The notes below the pieces were generated by a model, which did not search any database, was not told the origin of the DNA, and saw only the letters and a program-made list of their open reading frames with translations. A stretch of 64,000 nucleotides of DNA, taken from NCBI GenBank assembly GCA_028283245.1, contig JAPYNU010000072.1, forward strand, positions 1 to 64,000, given 5' to 3'. Of the stretch, positions 25,433-34,825 are shown in pieces. Numbering within the stretch: position 1 is the first letter of the stretch; every line of letters begins with the position of its first letter. Source of the DNA: Candidatus Aldehydirespirator catecholifindens. Lineage in GTDB: Bacteria; Actinomycetota; Acidimicrobiia; Acidimicrobiales; Aldehydirespiratoraceae. The position numbers and the translations under genes were made by a program.

Positions 25433-26667
25433 GACTCGTCCACCAGAGCCACAGCCCCGAGAAGCTCGTTGAGCAGGTCGTCAAGCAGTGGAGTTCCCCA
25501 GGTGAGCAGCACCACATCATCGTTGTCGGCGCACAGCCTGCGGTCAAAAGCGACCGCAACAGGTGCTGTGAACCTAGTGCTGCGGTGGTGGAGGTTCAGC
25601 ATCCACACCCCGCTGCGCTGTTTCGGGTCGGGCACCAGCATCGCGGCAGCGTCTGGAAGCGACAGCAGCTTGTCGCGTAGGTCTTCGAGGGTCATCGCTG
25701 GCTCGAGTTCGCCGTCGGGCTCTGGCACGGCATCAAGGTTTTCTAGAGTTATCGGTGCATCGGCAGCGATTTGTATCGACTCATTTATCTGCTCGAACGC
25801 CTGCTCAGGACCGATTGTGCCCATCGCCGCGTCTTTCAGAGTGCCCTCCATGGCAGCAAGCACGGGAGCGCTAGTGCCCAACACATTCTCGAAGCTGCCA
25901 AAACGCTCACGCAGGCGGTTGTAGATATCTACCTCGACCGTGTCTTTGTAATACAGGTTATGGACCGCAATTTGTGGCATTCCGCCGATGCGGTCGAGAC
26001 GCCCGATCCGCTGCTCAACCCGAGTGAAGTTCCACGGCAAATCGAAGTTCACCATCACGTCACAGGTTTGCAGGTTGAGTCCTTCCGACATTGAGTCGGT
26101 GCCGATCAAAATCTGGATCTCTCCCGAACGGAACTTTGTCTTGATGCGCTCTTTACCGACCCCGCTCCAGCGACCAAGCGAATTGTCCCACATTTCGCCT
26201 GTGCCGCCGTAGTAGCAGGCCAAACCGTTGCGGTAGGTGCCGAGCAGCCGATCACGGATGTAGCAAAGCGTGTCGGTGTACTGAGTGAAGATCACCACGC
26301 TGCGGTGACCTTGCGCGAAGTTGTCGGACAGGATTTCTGCCAGCCGCTGCATTTTTGGTTCGTCGGGGGCTAACGCTTCGAGGTCAGCAACGAAGCGGTC
26401 AAGTTCTTCAAGTTCGAGTGACGGATCGCTGATGCCTTCAATCGCTAGCTGCACATCATCGCCAGACTCAGCGGCGGCCGAGTCGGGAATCAGCAACGAA
26501 TCGTCTAACCAGAAAGCGCCCTCCGCTGCGTGAAGATCGTCGTCGTCTAGCAGGCTTGCTGCCGGGCTTTGGCTAGTGAGCGCCTGCCGACGACGCTCAA
26601 GCGAGCAAGCAATGGCGTGAAAGCTGGAGGTGAGCCTGCGACGGTAGACCGTCATGATGAAACCCAT
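25429..26667 (-). CDS. SNF2-type helicase, C-terminal part (downstream of a frameshift)
   Basis: This is the C-terminal 412 codons of the PLD–SNF2 helicase that begins at 28610. It has superfamily-2 motifs IV-VI: SVVIFTQYTDTLCYIRD, LIGTDSMSEGLNLQTCDVM and VEQRIGRLDRIGGMPQIAVH with the arginine finger region. Coding continuity extends upstream in this frame to about 26820 (KLASGTVIPEREICDHFDD...), so the gene was originally one. A single missing base near 26820 separates the two parts. The first in-frame start (about 26667) may never be used. The C-terminal tail ends at the CTAG shared with the aspartic protease gene. Confidence 0.85.
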   Translation of the reverse strand: MGFIMTVYRRRLTSSFHAIACSLERRRQALTSQSPAASLLDDDDLHAAEGAFWLDDSLLIPDSAAAESGDDVQLAIEGISDPSLELEELDRFVADLEALAPDEPKMQRLAEILSDNFAQGHRSVVIFTQYTDTLCYIRDRLLGTYRNGLACYYGGTGEMWDNSLGRWSGVGKERIKTKFRSGEIQILIGTDSMSEGLNLQTCDVMVNFDLPWNFTRVEQRIGRLDRIGGMPQIAVHNLYYKDTVEVDIYNRLRERFGSFENVLGTSAPVLAAMEGTLKDAAMGTIGPEQAFEQINESIQIAADAPITLENLDAVPEPDGELEPAMTLEDLRDKLLSLPDAAAMLVPDPKQRSGVWMLNLHHRSTRFTAPVAVAFDRRLCADNDDVVLLTWGTPLLDDLLNELLGAVALVDES

Positions 26668-28610
26668 GCCCCGTGCCCGCGAGTCGCTACTAGCGGAGTA
26701 GGCCTCGTAACGAGCACTGATATAGCGGTCGATGCGCTCATACAGTGCTGTGGCTTCGCCGAGGTCATCGAAGTGATCGCAGATCTCACGCTCAGGGATG
26801 ACAGTGCCCGATGCGAGCTTGCCTCATCAAGATAGGTGCGCAGCGTGTTGCGGGTGGTGCGAAACACGCGGTCGCGCACTGGCGTGCAAGCCCGTAGCCA
26901 CTCATCCCAGACCAGCCGCTTAGATTTCGCAATGTCTTGGGGCTGGCGCAAGCCGTTATCGGCAAAGTTAGCGATGCGACGCTGCTCTACTAGGCCCACA
27001 CTCGCCAGCGCCGCCGAGGTTCGTTTGTCTGAGGGGGTGTCAGCCTCCAGCAACTGCGATTTGACCATGGAACGCAAGAAATCCCAGTCACGATCGTTGA
27101 ACGGTGCGCTGAGTTGTTGAAAATATCGCGCCATCGCTTGATCGCCACTCGCCCAACGTTCGGGCAGGCCAACAAGTTGCAGCAGATCCCATAGTTCGCG
27201 GGGATGCATCTGCATCGGTGTCGCCGAAGCAAGCAGCAACGCCTTGAACTTGCCGTGCTTTTTTAGATCGCGCAGCATTACGAGCATCTGGTTTGGGTTG
27301 CTGTCGGGTTTTAATCCGCTGCGACGGGCGTGATGGGCTTCGTCGACTACTACTAGATCCCAGCCCGGCGCGTTTAGCAGTCTCTGGCGATGGACTCGCC
27401 TGCGGGCCAGATGCGACGATGCCAATAGCACCGGCACTGATGCCCACGGATTGCTGCCGGACTTAATCGGGCGGCGACGAGGCGGGTCACTGAACACTAG
27501 GTTCGTGCCGTCAAGGCGAGGCACATCAAGACAGAACTTCTCTTGAAGTTCTTGTTGCCACTGAATCAGCAACGACGCTGGAACCAGGATTAGCGCACGG
27601 TTTGCTCGGCCCGACAACAGCAGTTCGCGCAGTATCAAACCCACCTCAATGGTTTTGCCGAGACCCACTTGATCTGCTAGCAGATACGACCGCGGCCAAG
27701 TATCAAGAACACGGCGAGCGATAGCCAGCTGATGTGGCCACGGCTCTAGCGCTGCCGATATGAGCCCTACACCTGTGCAAGTGGCTGGCGCGTTGCGGAT
27801 CTCCTCAACGACTTTGACTCCGCGATCGGGTTCGCTAAACGGTTCGAGGGTTGTGTGCTCGGCGGGATCAAAGTCAGGGACTACATAGTCGTCGGGCACC
27901 ATTTCTAGAAGCTGACGCTTGAAGGCTTCGGGCAGTTTGACTATGCGCCAGCCTGGCATAGCAGCACCGCTCCAGAGTCGCTCGAAGTCCTGCACTTCGG
28001 GTGCGCCATAATCGTCCCATGACTCAGACTTCCATGACATATAAGCCTTGAACTGCTCAAAGTTGCGTGACCAGCCTTGTGACGATTCGTTGATGCTGCC
28101 ACTGAACGCCACTATGTCACCGGCAGCGTCATACAGGATCCCGGATTTGGAGTGGAAGTAGCGTCCGTCGTTTTCGGGATGATCGGTCGCCAGCGGCGCA
28201 CCAGTGGGGCTACTCGGCACGCCGACGCGTATCTCTAGGCGACCTTGGCGCACTAGCCAGGCGATGACCTGCAAACGCTGGCGAGCCATATCGTCTTGAA
28301 GCAGGCTCGCCGTGCTGAGACGCTGCGCTAGCACTGCGTCGAGTTCTGCGGCAAGTTCTGGAGCGCCGAGCATGGCTTCACAATCGGCGTGGCTGAGTTG
28401 CACTCCAACGATCATGCGTATCGTGCCGCCACCGTTAACGAATCGCGCCAGTCCTGCGGCAGCGCTCACAAACGCTGAGGATGCAAAATATCCAGCGATG
28501 CGGTCATAGCGGATCGCTCGGCTCAGGATCGGCACATAAAAGTCGTTAAGCAGATCGCCGCTAGCAGACGAATAGCTGGGCTGAAGCTGCAAACCCCGAA
28601 AACCGTTCAA
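26652..28610 (-). CDS. PLD-nuclease/SNF2 helicase, N-terminal part (frameshifted near 26820)
   Basis: The N-terminal phospholipase-D-like domain carries the HxK motif YFHSKSGILYD (His153, Lys155) and FSGSINESSQGW. The SNF2/DEAD motor follows with Walker A LLADQVGLGKT (~311-320), LVPASLLIQWQ, VVVDEAHHARR (~421-430) and LLLASATPMQ. After RTYLDEA (about 26822) the frame diverges into about 57 unrelated codons. Adding one base restores the helicase C-terminal lobe, giving about 1,060 residues in total. The TTG start lies 20 bp after the methylase stop. It is the last gene of the defence-type operon, presumably the effector or translocase. Confidence 0.85.
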   Translation of the reverse strand: MNGFRGLQLQPSYSSASGDLLNDFYVPILSRAIRYDRIAGYFASSAFVSAAAGLARFVNGGGTIRMIVGVQLSHADCEAMLGAPELAAELDAVLAQRLSTASLLQDDMARQRLQVIAWLVRQGRLEIRVGVPSSPTGAPLATDHPENDGRYFHSKSGILYDAAGDIVAFSGSINESSQGWSRNFEQFKAYMSWKSESWDDYGAPEVQDFERLWSGAAMPGWRIVKLPEAFKRQLLEMVPDDYVVPDFDPAEHTTLEPFSEPDRGVKVVEEIRNAPATCTGVGLISAALEPWPHQLAIARRVLDTWPRSYLLADQVGLGKTIEVGLILRELLLSGRANRALILVPASLLIQWQQELQEKFCLDVPRLDGTNLVFSDPPRRRPIKSGSNPWASVPVLLASSHLARRRVHRQRLLNAPGWDLVVVDEAHHARRSGLKPDSNPNQMLVMLRDLKKHGKFKALLLASATPMQMHPRELWDLLQLVGLPERWASGDQAMARYFQQLSAPFNDRDWDFLRSMVKSQLLEADTPSDKRTSAALASVGLVEQRRIANFADNGLRQPQDIAKSKRLVWDEWLRACTPVRDRVFRTTRNTLRTYLDEASSHRALSSLSVRSAITSMTSAKPQHCMSASTAISVLVTRPTPLVATRGHGAWVSS

Positions 28611-28630
28611 AGATGCTGCCCCACTGAGGT

Positions 28631-31579
28631 CTACGAATAGTTGATGGTTTGTTGCTCTTGAGGGAGCGGGGACTCGGCCCGGAGACTGATGTCGCTGAAG
28701 TGAGTGGAGATAAGCGAATGCAGCACCTGAGCCTCAGCCACATTCCACGAACCATCCGACTTGCGAGTGTTGGGCAGCGCTGCTGCGAGAGCGCCTAAAC
28801 AGCTCTTGAAGTCGGTGTCGTTGCGTAAGCCGCGTTCATCTAGCCACGCTTTGGCGGTGCTCAGACCATCAGAGGCGGCCACATATATGGCCGTGTGAAC
28901 CGCGTCGATCTGGCGGCTGAAAGTGAAAGCGGCCCGATCCACGCCAGCGCCGCTGCGACGACGCTCATCAGGGGTGCATAAAGTGACCTTGCCTGCGGAT
29001 GCTGAAACGATCCCCTGTGACCGCAAATCTTTCATATCTAAGCCACCGGTTGCATAGGCGAGACGGCGTGCATCATCAAACGGAAAAACCCTCGCACCGA
29101 AAATCTCCCAGGCCAGGATCGTGAAATCGGTTACCGGATCAAAACCGGCCTGCGATCCGACCAAGCGAGCCAGCATCAAGCGGGTTACTTCAGAGCGGGC
29201 AATGTTGAGCGCCTCCTCAGGCTGTAAACGCCGCGAACGTCCATCCTCGCCAGCCTCAGCAGCATGCACAGGCCAACTACGCGACAGCACCGACAAAGCC
29301 GGGCCGTAAGTGGCGAGCATTAGATCAACACCGCTTAGGCCGTTGCTTTGCGCTTGGTGCAAGGATGCCGCTACGGCATCACGCAGTTCGGGTTCGATGT
29401 CGCTGAGATAGCGCAACCCAGCATCGGCGCTGCGTGCTGGTCGTTTGCGGCACACCAAAAAGATTGTTGAGTTGGCTGAGTTCTGTCGGGCTTGATGCAG
29501 CGAACTCTGCGACTCGGTGCGTACCGGCCATGATGTTTCGATACTGAAACCGGCTTCTAGCAGCGCCGTGCCCAGAGCATCCCAAGCGTCAGCGGCTTTG
29601 TGGGTGAACATCACGCACATCACCCCTTCGCTGCGCAGCACTCGACGGCATTCTGAGAAGATTGCCGACATTTTCAAGGTGTAATCGTCGTGAGCCATCT
29701 CGTTGGCTCGATGACCAAGCGCAGCGAAACGGGATTTGTTTTTGACAGCTTCCTCGGCTTTGTTGGTGAGCTGTGCCGCGAAACTTTCAGGTTGCACATG
29801 CCCGAGAGTGCGTTTATGCCACACATAGAAGTAGTCCGACAGTTCAGCATATTGCACGTTGTCGTAGTAAGGCGGATCAATACACACCAACGTTCGTGAC
29901 TCATCTGGCACCTGCGCAAGGTTGGCGGCGTTGGCGTTAGTAACGGTCACTTCAGCGCGTGGCACAGCAGGCATCCCGCCAAGATCAGCCGACTGTTGAG
30001 ACCCGGCATCAATAAGCCCAGCTATGCCCTTGTAAGCATCAAGCATCTGCGACAAGCACCAGGGATAAAGCTCGCGTCCGCCCTCAAACTCGCCAAAAGT
30101 CTTCTTAAACGGAAAAGCGTGGACGCTGAACGCGTGAGCAAGTTTCTGACGGCTTACATCCCAGCCCGCTTGGCGGGAGTTGTAATCCACGGCTTTGGCG
30201 TTGATCATGGCTAGCAGTGTTAGTACGGCATCGGCGCGGGCTGGGTCGCTGGGATATGCCTTGCGTATCTCGGGTATCAGCTTGCGGTATTCCTCCACGA
30301 AGCAGCCATGCACCAGCAATTGCCGTGGTGTGAACATGTCACGCCAATACCCGACACCGTAGTTATGAGGCTCTTTGGTCTTGTCTCCGGTTGGCACGGG
30401 CTCATCGGGCAATATGTCGGCGGCTTGCCACTCTGGTAGCAGCCGCTGCAACTCTGACTCGGCCTCAGCGATGCCTTGTAGGTCTGTGTCGGTCGGCGCA
30501 CGAAAGCTGCGTTTCTTGCCGACCCGCACCGCCACCGCGTAAAGCAGATCACCCATACGACCAGCTTGGGCTTCGGCACGGATGTAATCACCGTCAATGA
30601 CTTGACCATCCCAGGGTGACACTGCTTTGCCTCGAGTCCATGTAGCTGCCGCTTTCGGGTCGTAACCCGCTAGCGCTTCACGCCCATCAAGAATCTCAAA
30701 ATCAGGTTCGTCTAACTCCACTGCGTTGCGCTGTGTGATCAGCCGCACCGCTACCGGTTGATCATCTCGCCGCAACGACCAGTCCCCCGCCAAAGGAACC
30801 GTCTTACCAGTCCGAGGACAAGCCACAGTCCGCGCGTAGATGAACGAAACGACACGCTCGTTGGCATCATCTAGCGGGAACCATCTCACTAAGCGGCCCT
30901 TGAGGCGCTCTACCAGTCGATTACCCCATTCGTCTAAGTCCTTAAGCAAATCCAAGCCGTAGACGAATGGCATCGTGACTCCGCTGCGCAGCACGGCGAC
31001 TGCGACCGGGTTCAGTTCGTTTGCCAGTGTTGGGAGACCGTAACGCAGCGCCTCAAACGGAATGGATCCACCGCCAGCGGTTGGGTCAATAACAGAAGGA
31101 GTAGCACCCCAGACATAACTCAGCACCTCATTCAGACGCGACAAATCCTCAGGTGTTGGGCTGTTCTTGAAAGCCTGCTTGTAGTCGTAGGCATTTCCCT
31201 TCGTTGTGGTGCCCTTCGCTACCGCTTCATCGATTTGCTTGCGGGCTTTTACTGGGTCGCCGAGGATTCCGCAGAGCTTCAGGAACCACTTGCGGTAGGC
31301 ATCCTCGGACTGCAGTTCGTCGTATTGGCGGAACTGCTGCGCCAGATCAGGTGACCAGGCGGGCATCAAACTGCCAAGCACTGCCGCAGCGCTAGCCACC
31401 AACGGACGCCGAGCCCACCAAACATGCAGAGTCTTGATTTTCGGGAACTGCCCTGGGATCGGAGCGCTCTCACGGACACACTCAATGCCGATCTCCTCAA
31501 CAGGTAGCCAGTCCTCTATCAGCACCCTCGGTCGGGTGTCGCTGCTTTCGCCAAACTCGACTGAGGGCATCTCAGTCAT
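28631..31579 (-). CDS. DUF1156 DNA methylase of a defence-type operon
   Basis: This 982-residue protein has the DUF1156 N-terminal signature LIEDWLPVEEIG, then IKTLHVWWARRPL, a SAM-binding motif VIDPTAGGGSIPFEAL (~165-178) and the catalytic motif CIDPPYYDNVQYAELSDYFY (~565). Proteins of this family are predicted site-specific DNA methylases found with DUF499 ATPases and helicases. The ATG at 31579 overlaps the stop of the preceding small gene by 8 bp, implying translational coupling. The C-terminal part after the catalytic region (~300 residues) has no motif I recognise. The frame is intact, unlike its two large neighbours. Confidence 0.9.
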   Translation of the reverse strand: MTEMPSVEFGESSDTRPRVLIEDWLPVEEIGIECVRESAPIPGQFPKIKTLHVWWARRPLVASAAAVLGSLMPAWSPDLAQQFRQYDELQSEDAYRKWFLKLCGILGDPVKARKQIDEAVAKGTTTKGNAYDYKQAFKNSPTPEDLSRLNEVLSYVWGATPSVIDPTAGGGSIPFEALRYGLPTLANELNPVAVAVLRSGVTMPFVYGLDLLKDLDEWGNRLVERLKGRLVRWFPLDDANERVVSFIYARTVACPRTGKTVPLAGDWSLRRDDQPVAVRLITQRNAVELDEPDFEILDGREALAGYDPKAAATWTRGKAVSPWDGQVIDGDYIRAEAQAGRMGDLLYAVAVRVGKKRSFRAPTDTDLQGIAEAESELQRLLPEWQAADILPDEPVPTGDKTKEPHNYGVGYWRDMFTPRQLLVHGCFVEEYRKLIPEIRKAYPSDPARADAVLTLLAMINAKAVDYNSRQAGWDVSRQKLAHAFSVHAFPFKKTFGEFEGGRELYPWCLSQMLDAYKGIAGLIDAGSQQSADLGGMPAVPRAEVTVTNANAANLAQVPDESRTLVCIDPPYYDNVQYAELSDYFYVWHKRTLGHVQPESFAAQLTNKAEEAVKNKSRFAALGHRANEMAHDDYTLKMSAIFSECRRVLRSEGVMCVMFTHKAADAWDALGTALLEAGFSIETSWPVRTESQSSLHQARQNSANSTIFLVCRKRPARSADAGLRYLSDIEPELRDAVAASLHQAQSNGLSGVDLMLATYGPALSVLSRSWPVHAAEAGEDGRSRRLQPEEALNIARSEVTRLMLARLVGSQAGFDPVTDFTILAWEIFGARVFPFDDARRLAYATGGLDMKDLRSQGIVSASAGKVTLCTPDERRRSGAGVDRAAFTFSRQIDAVHTAIYVAASDGLSTAKAWLDERGLRNDTDFKSCLGALAAALPNTRKSDGSWNVAEAQVLHSLISTHFSDISLRAESPLPQEQQTINYS

Positions 31580-32000
31580 CGGCCAGAAGTATTCGCAGTG
31601 CCCGCAGTGCTCTGTTGCCAGCGCTGCCACGGACTTGGGCATACCAGTAGAGGCACTCCTCGTCACCCAGAGACTCAATGCCCGCCAGCACTGCTGTGCG
31701 CCGTTGACCGCTGCGCATAGGCGACACTGCGAGAGTCGTCAAGGCGAGACGAACCCCTGGTGTCTGAGTGAGGTTGAACGGCCGTTTCCTGGTCGAGTTA
31801 AGGGTCTCTGGTGAGTAACCGTCAGCGATGACTGCGCTGGCCACAGCCCGCTTTAGCGGGGCAGCGTGCTGCGGCGATATTGCAGCCACCGGCTCAACGC
31901 TGATCTGTGACTCTTCGCATAATGCGAAACCCCACTCGTTGTGGGTGTCGGTGATCAGGCGGAGCACAAAACGCCTCTGCGCTCGATTAGGAACCGGCAC
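31572..32000 (-). CDS. Small unknown protein between the DUF499 and DUF1156 genes
   Basis: I do not recognise this 142-residue family. The GTG at 32000 lies inside the last codons of the DUF499 gene (its stop TAA is at 31989-31987), and the stop overlaps the methylase start by 8 bp. It is therefore locked into the operon. The sequence looks like a compact alpha/beta protein: FVLRLITDTHNEWGFALCEE near the start, a central SAVIADGYSPETL, and VRGSAGNRALRALRILLADD at the end. There are no transmembrane segments or catalytic motifs. It may be a partner or specificity subunit; that is inference from position only. Confidence 0.75.
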   Translation of the reverse strand: MPVPNRAQRRFVLRLITDTHNEWGFALCEESQISVEPVAAISPQHAAPLKRAVASAVIADGYSPETLNSTRKRPFNLTQTPGVRLALTTLAVSPMRSGQRRTAVLAGIESLGDEECLYWYAQVRGSAGNRALRALRILLADD

Positions 32001-34665
32001 GCCGGTGCGATGACTCGGCTGCGTCAGTGCCTTCTGACGCTTCGGCAACAAGCGTCACATGACCTGGCGCAGCCCGGCGCAGCACCGCAGCCAAATGCTT
32101 AAAGTCGGATCCTGCGCTGTCGAAGCCGTCAGCCAAAGAAGCGGTCAGCGTCAAGCTGCCGGTCATGTCCGAAGCACTGTCAAGCGCCTTCCAGAAAAGC
32201 TCAAAGACTTCAGCGCAAGCTTTGGCAGAGCCCTCAAAGCGAACTTCGGCTGTGCCTGACGGGTCGGTGAACTCTGCTGCTGCTTCAAGCTTGAAACGCA
32301 ACTCGAAACGTGGGAGCTGCGGCACGCACATCGCCAAAATCCGAAACGGTTGTAAACCTTGAGCGGTTTCGGCGTTTACCCGAACCTTGATCTCCGACAG
32401 GTGACGAACGCCAGCGTCACGAATGGCATCATCAAGCTTCTGCAACGCCTCAGCAGCACTGCCTTTAGCTTCTAGGAGGCTTTTGGCGGCTGGGGTCTGC
32501 TGGCCGTTTTTGGCCTCTGTGCTTTCAGGTGTCGGATCGGTGCCGGGGGTTTCAGTGTCAGTTGGCGGCTCAAGCAGGCCGAGTTCCTCAGCTCGTTTGA
32601 CTGTGTAAAGCATCACCTCGGCTGAGATGCTGATGCTGCCTGGTTGCTTGTCTTGTATATACACAGCGTCCGACGTTGTGTCGTGGCAAATCCAAGTGCC
32701 GTTGCTTATACCGGCGTTGATCGCCTTAACGATCAACGCCTGGTCAAGTGCGAGGGTTTGTGACGGGTCGCGCCATGGCGCACGCGCCAGCGCCTCGGTT
32801 GATATTTCTTCGCTCTGCTCGAATCCTGATGACCGAGCCAGCGAGTCGGTGGCTGGTGGCGTGTCTCGAACCTTCGAGTAGCGGCGCATCAGCTTGAGCA
32901 CATGCTCGGTTTGTGAGCCGCTCGCTTTGCCTTGATCCGCTGGCGGCAAAGGCAGCGCCCGAAGCTGCACCCCGCCGTCGCTGCGGGCTCGTTCAGGCCA
33001 CCAGACATGCTGATAGGCACGGCTCAGCGCTAGGCGCGACTCCAGTTCGGCTTTGGCGGCGAGCTCTTTCAGCTTCTTGACCACTGCTTCGCTGAAGTCA
33101 CCGCTGCGCTGTCGCGTTACGACACGTTTAGCAGCCAACTCAAAACTGATTTTCTCTCGGGCCCCAGAAATGTGATCTGCTTCAGCCACTACAAACACCA
33201 AGCCGTTACGGAAAGTTCGCAGCGATTCGGCAGCACCGCTGCGATCAGCGATCAAGCGCACCAGACGCGGCGGTGCTGAAACGCCCGACTTGATGGCTTC
33301 AGCCGGGCTCATAACCACCAACTGCAAACGTGGCGCATCGGATACATCACCTGGGGAAGCCGGGAAGTTGACCGTCTGCAACGCTCCCGACGACGAGAAC
33401 AAGCTGCGAACTTTTTGCTCTAGCTCCTCGGTGATCTCCGACTGAGAAATGTTGGAGATTTCGGTGGCGACGATCTTGTTGGCGTTGGGTTCCACACGAA
33501 AACGCCATCTGCCACCGTCGGAATGCAGATGCCAAGCCACTTTCAGTGATTCGCTCAGCGCTTCATCCAAAAGCGCCGGATCTTCATGCGGGCGCAGCGT
33601 CCCTAAGTAAATGTCGGCGGCGCTAGCACCGTGGGATTCACCAGCGACGCTGTGACAAAACACTGTGGTGCATCCACGGCGGGCCGGTCGTTGCTGTGGC
33701 CAGCGCTGCGAATCGACACTCACCGCGTGGGAGGCTTCACCAGCGAAGTCTGCTACCGCGGGCGGGTCGAGCTCGGCTCGATTGATTCCACCGGTGATGC
33801 AAGAACGCACCGTTGCGGCTTCAAGCGGCAAGTCACCGAGGTTGATGATCGGCAGGGGCGTGCGTTGCGTGACGGGCTCGTTGTAGAGCACGGCCAGCGA
33901 CTCGGCCAGCAGTTTCAATGCGCCGCGGGCTCGCTGGAAACCGGGCAGAGGCCCGATGCGCTTGTCGAGACAATCAATCAGTGCCGGATGAAACGGATAG
34001 CACGTCCTGATCCGCTCGCAATAAGAAGCTGGATCATCCGCAGCAGCACCCAGCGACTGCGGCTCGCGTTGTGACAGTTCGGCGTAAAGATCTTTGAAGG
34101 CTGCTAAGGCTTGCTCGGCTGCTGTGTCATCAACATGTTCAAGCAGACGTCGGCGCAGAATGTGACCGATTTCGTAGTCATCAGCGGGGCGTCCGACTGC
34201 GCCTTTTGAGCGGGCCATCACGTCATGAGCGGCTTCGCTGGTGCTTTCGATCGAAACGCTTGAGATCGCTTCAGCGACTTTGTCGGTGGATGACGCAAAT
34301 GCTGTCGTGCCGGTAGCGAGAGTGAAAATCAGCCGCACTCTCGGTGCTGCTGTGACCGCTTCGAACAGCACCTTCAACGCTTGGATCGTGGCTTCCTCTT
34401 GGCGGCGCACGTCGGGATTTTTTGAGCTGGCTAACTGGCTGAGATGCAGCGCCAGTTCGTCGATGACGATCAGAGTGGGGTGCTGACCGAAGGCATCCAT
34501 CCACAACTGTTTGCCGGGAGCGGTGCGTTCGCGGTCGCTGCGCTCAAAGCGTTGCCATGTCTCGGGCCCGAGTTGACGGGCGATCTCACCCCAGAAAGTG
34601 AAGGTGGTGACAGCCGTGGAAGGGTCTGTGAGCCCGTTAACGGGATCAAGTTGATCGCCGACCAC
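31987..34665 (-). CDS. DUF499 AAA+-like ATPase, main part (out of frame with its N-terminus)
   Basis: This is the main part of a large DUF499 ATPase. The same frame is open upstream to the G tract at 34848-34859 and encodes YRYETSFGGGKTHGLIALWH, the family's Walker A region, before the nominal GTG at 34665. Downstream are Walker B LIVIDELALHL and LIFTLATGTT, then family blocks such as ASAADIYLGTLRPHEDP and FRVEPNANKIVA. The N-terminal ~85 codons lie in another frame (34849-35089). With 11 instead of 12 G the two parts join into about 1,033 residues. Starting at 34665 would lose the Walker A motif, so that product should be inactive. Confidence 0.87.
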   Translation of the reverse strand: MVGDQLDPVNGLTDPSTAVTTFTFWGEIARQLGPETWQRFERSDRERTAPGKQLWMDAFGQHPTLIVIDELALHLSQLASSKNPDVRRQEEATIQALKVLFEAVTAAPRVRLIFTLATGTTAFASSTDKVAEAISSVSIESTSEAAHDVMARSKGAVGRPADDYEIGHILRRRLLEHVDDTAAEQALAAFKDLYAELSQREPQSLGAAADDPASYCERIRTCYPFHPALIDCLDKRIGPLPGFQRARGALKLLAESLAVLYNEPVTQRTPLPIINLGDLPLEAATVRSCITGGINRAELDPPAVADFAGEASHAVSVDSQRWPQQRPARRGCTTVFCHSVAGESHGASAADIYLGTLRPHEDPALLDEALSESLKVAWHLHSDGGRWRFRVEPNANKIVATEISNISQSEITEELEQKVRSLFSSSGALQTVNFPASPGDVSDAPRLQLVVMSPAEAIKSGVSAPPRLVRLIADRSGAAESLRTFRNGLVFVVAEADHISGAREKISFELAAKRVVTRQRSGDFSEAVVKKLKELAAKAELESRLALSRAYQHVWWPERARSDGGVQLRALPLPPADQGKASGSQTEHVLKLMRRYSKVRDTPPATDSLARSSGFEQSEEISTEALARAPWRDPSQTLALDQALIVKAINAGISNGTWICHDTTSDAVYIQDKQPGSISISAEVMLYTVKRAEELGLLEPPTDTETPGTDPTPESTEAKNGQQTPAAKSLLEAKGSAAEALQKLDDAIRDAGVRHLSEIKVRVNAETAQGLQPFRILAMCVPQLPRFELRFKLEAAAEFTDPSGTAEVRFEGSAKACAEVFELFWKALDSASDMTGSLTLTASLADGFDSAGSDFKHLAAVLRRAAPGHVTLVAEASEGTDAAESSHRRAGS

Positions 34666-34825
34666 GGTAGCTACAGCGCACGGCTCATCAGGTAGCAGCG
34701 ACGGATCAACAAAATCCGCCGCGTTGGATGGTCGCGCACCTTTGGCGAGATGCCAAAGCGCGATCAGGCCGTGAGTTTTGCCTCCCCCGAAAGAGGTTTC
34801 GTAGCGGTAAACAGCGTGATGCGCG

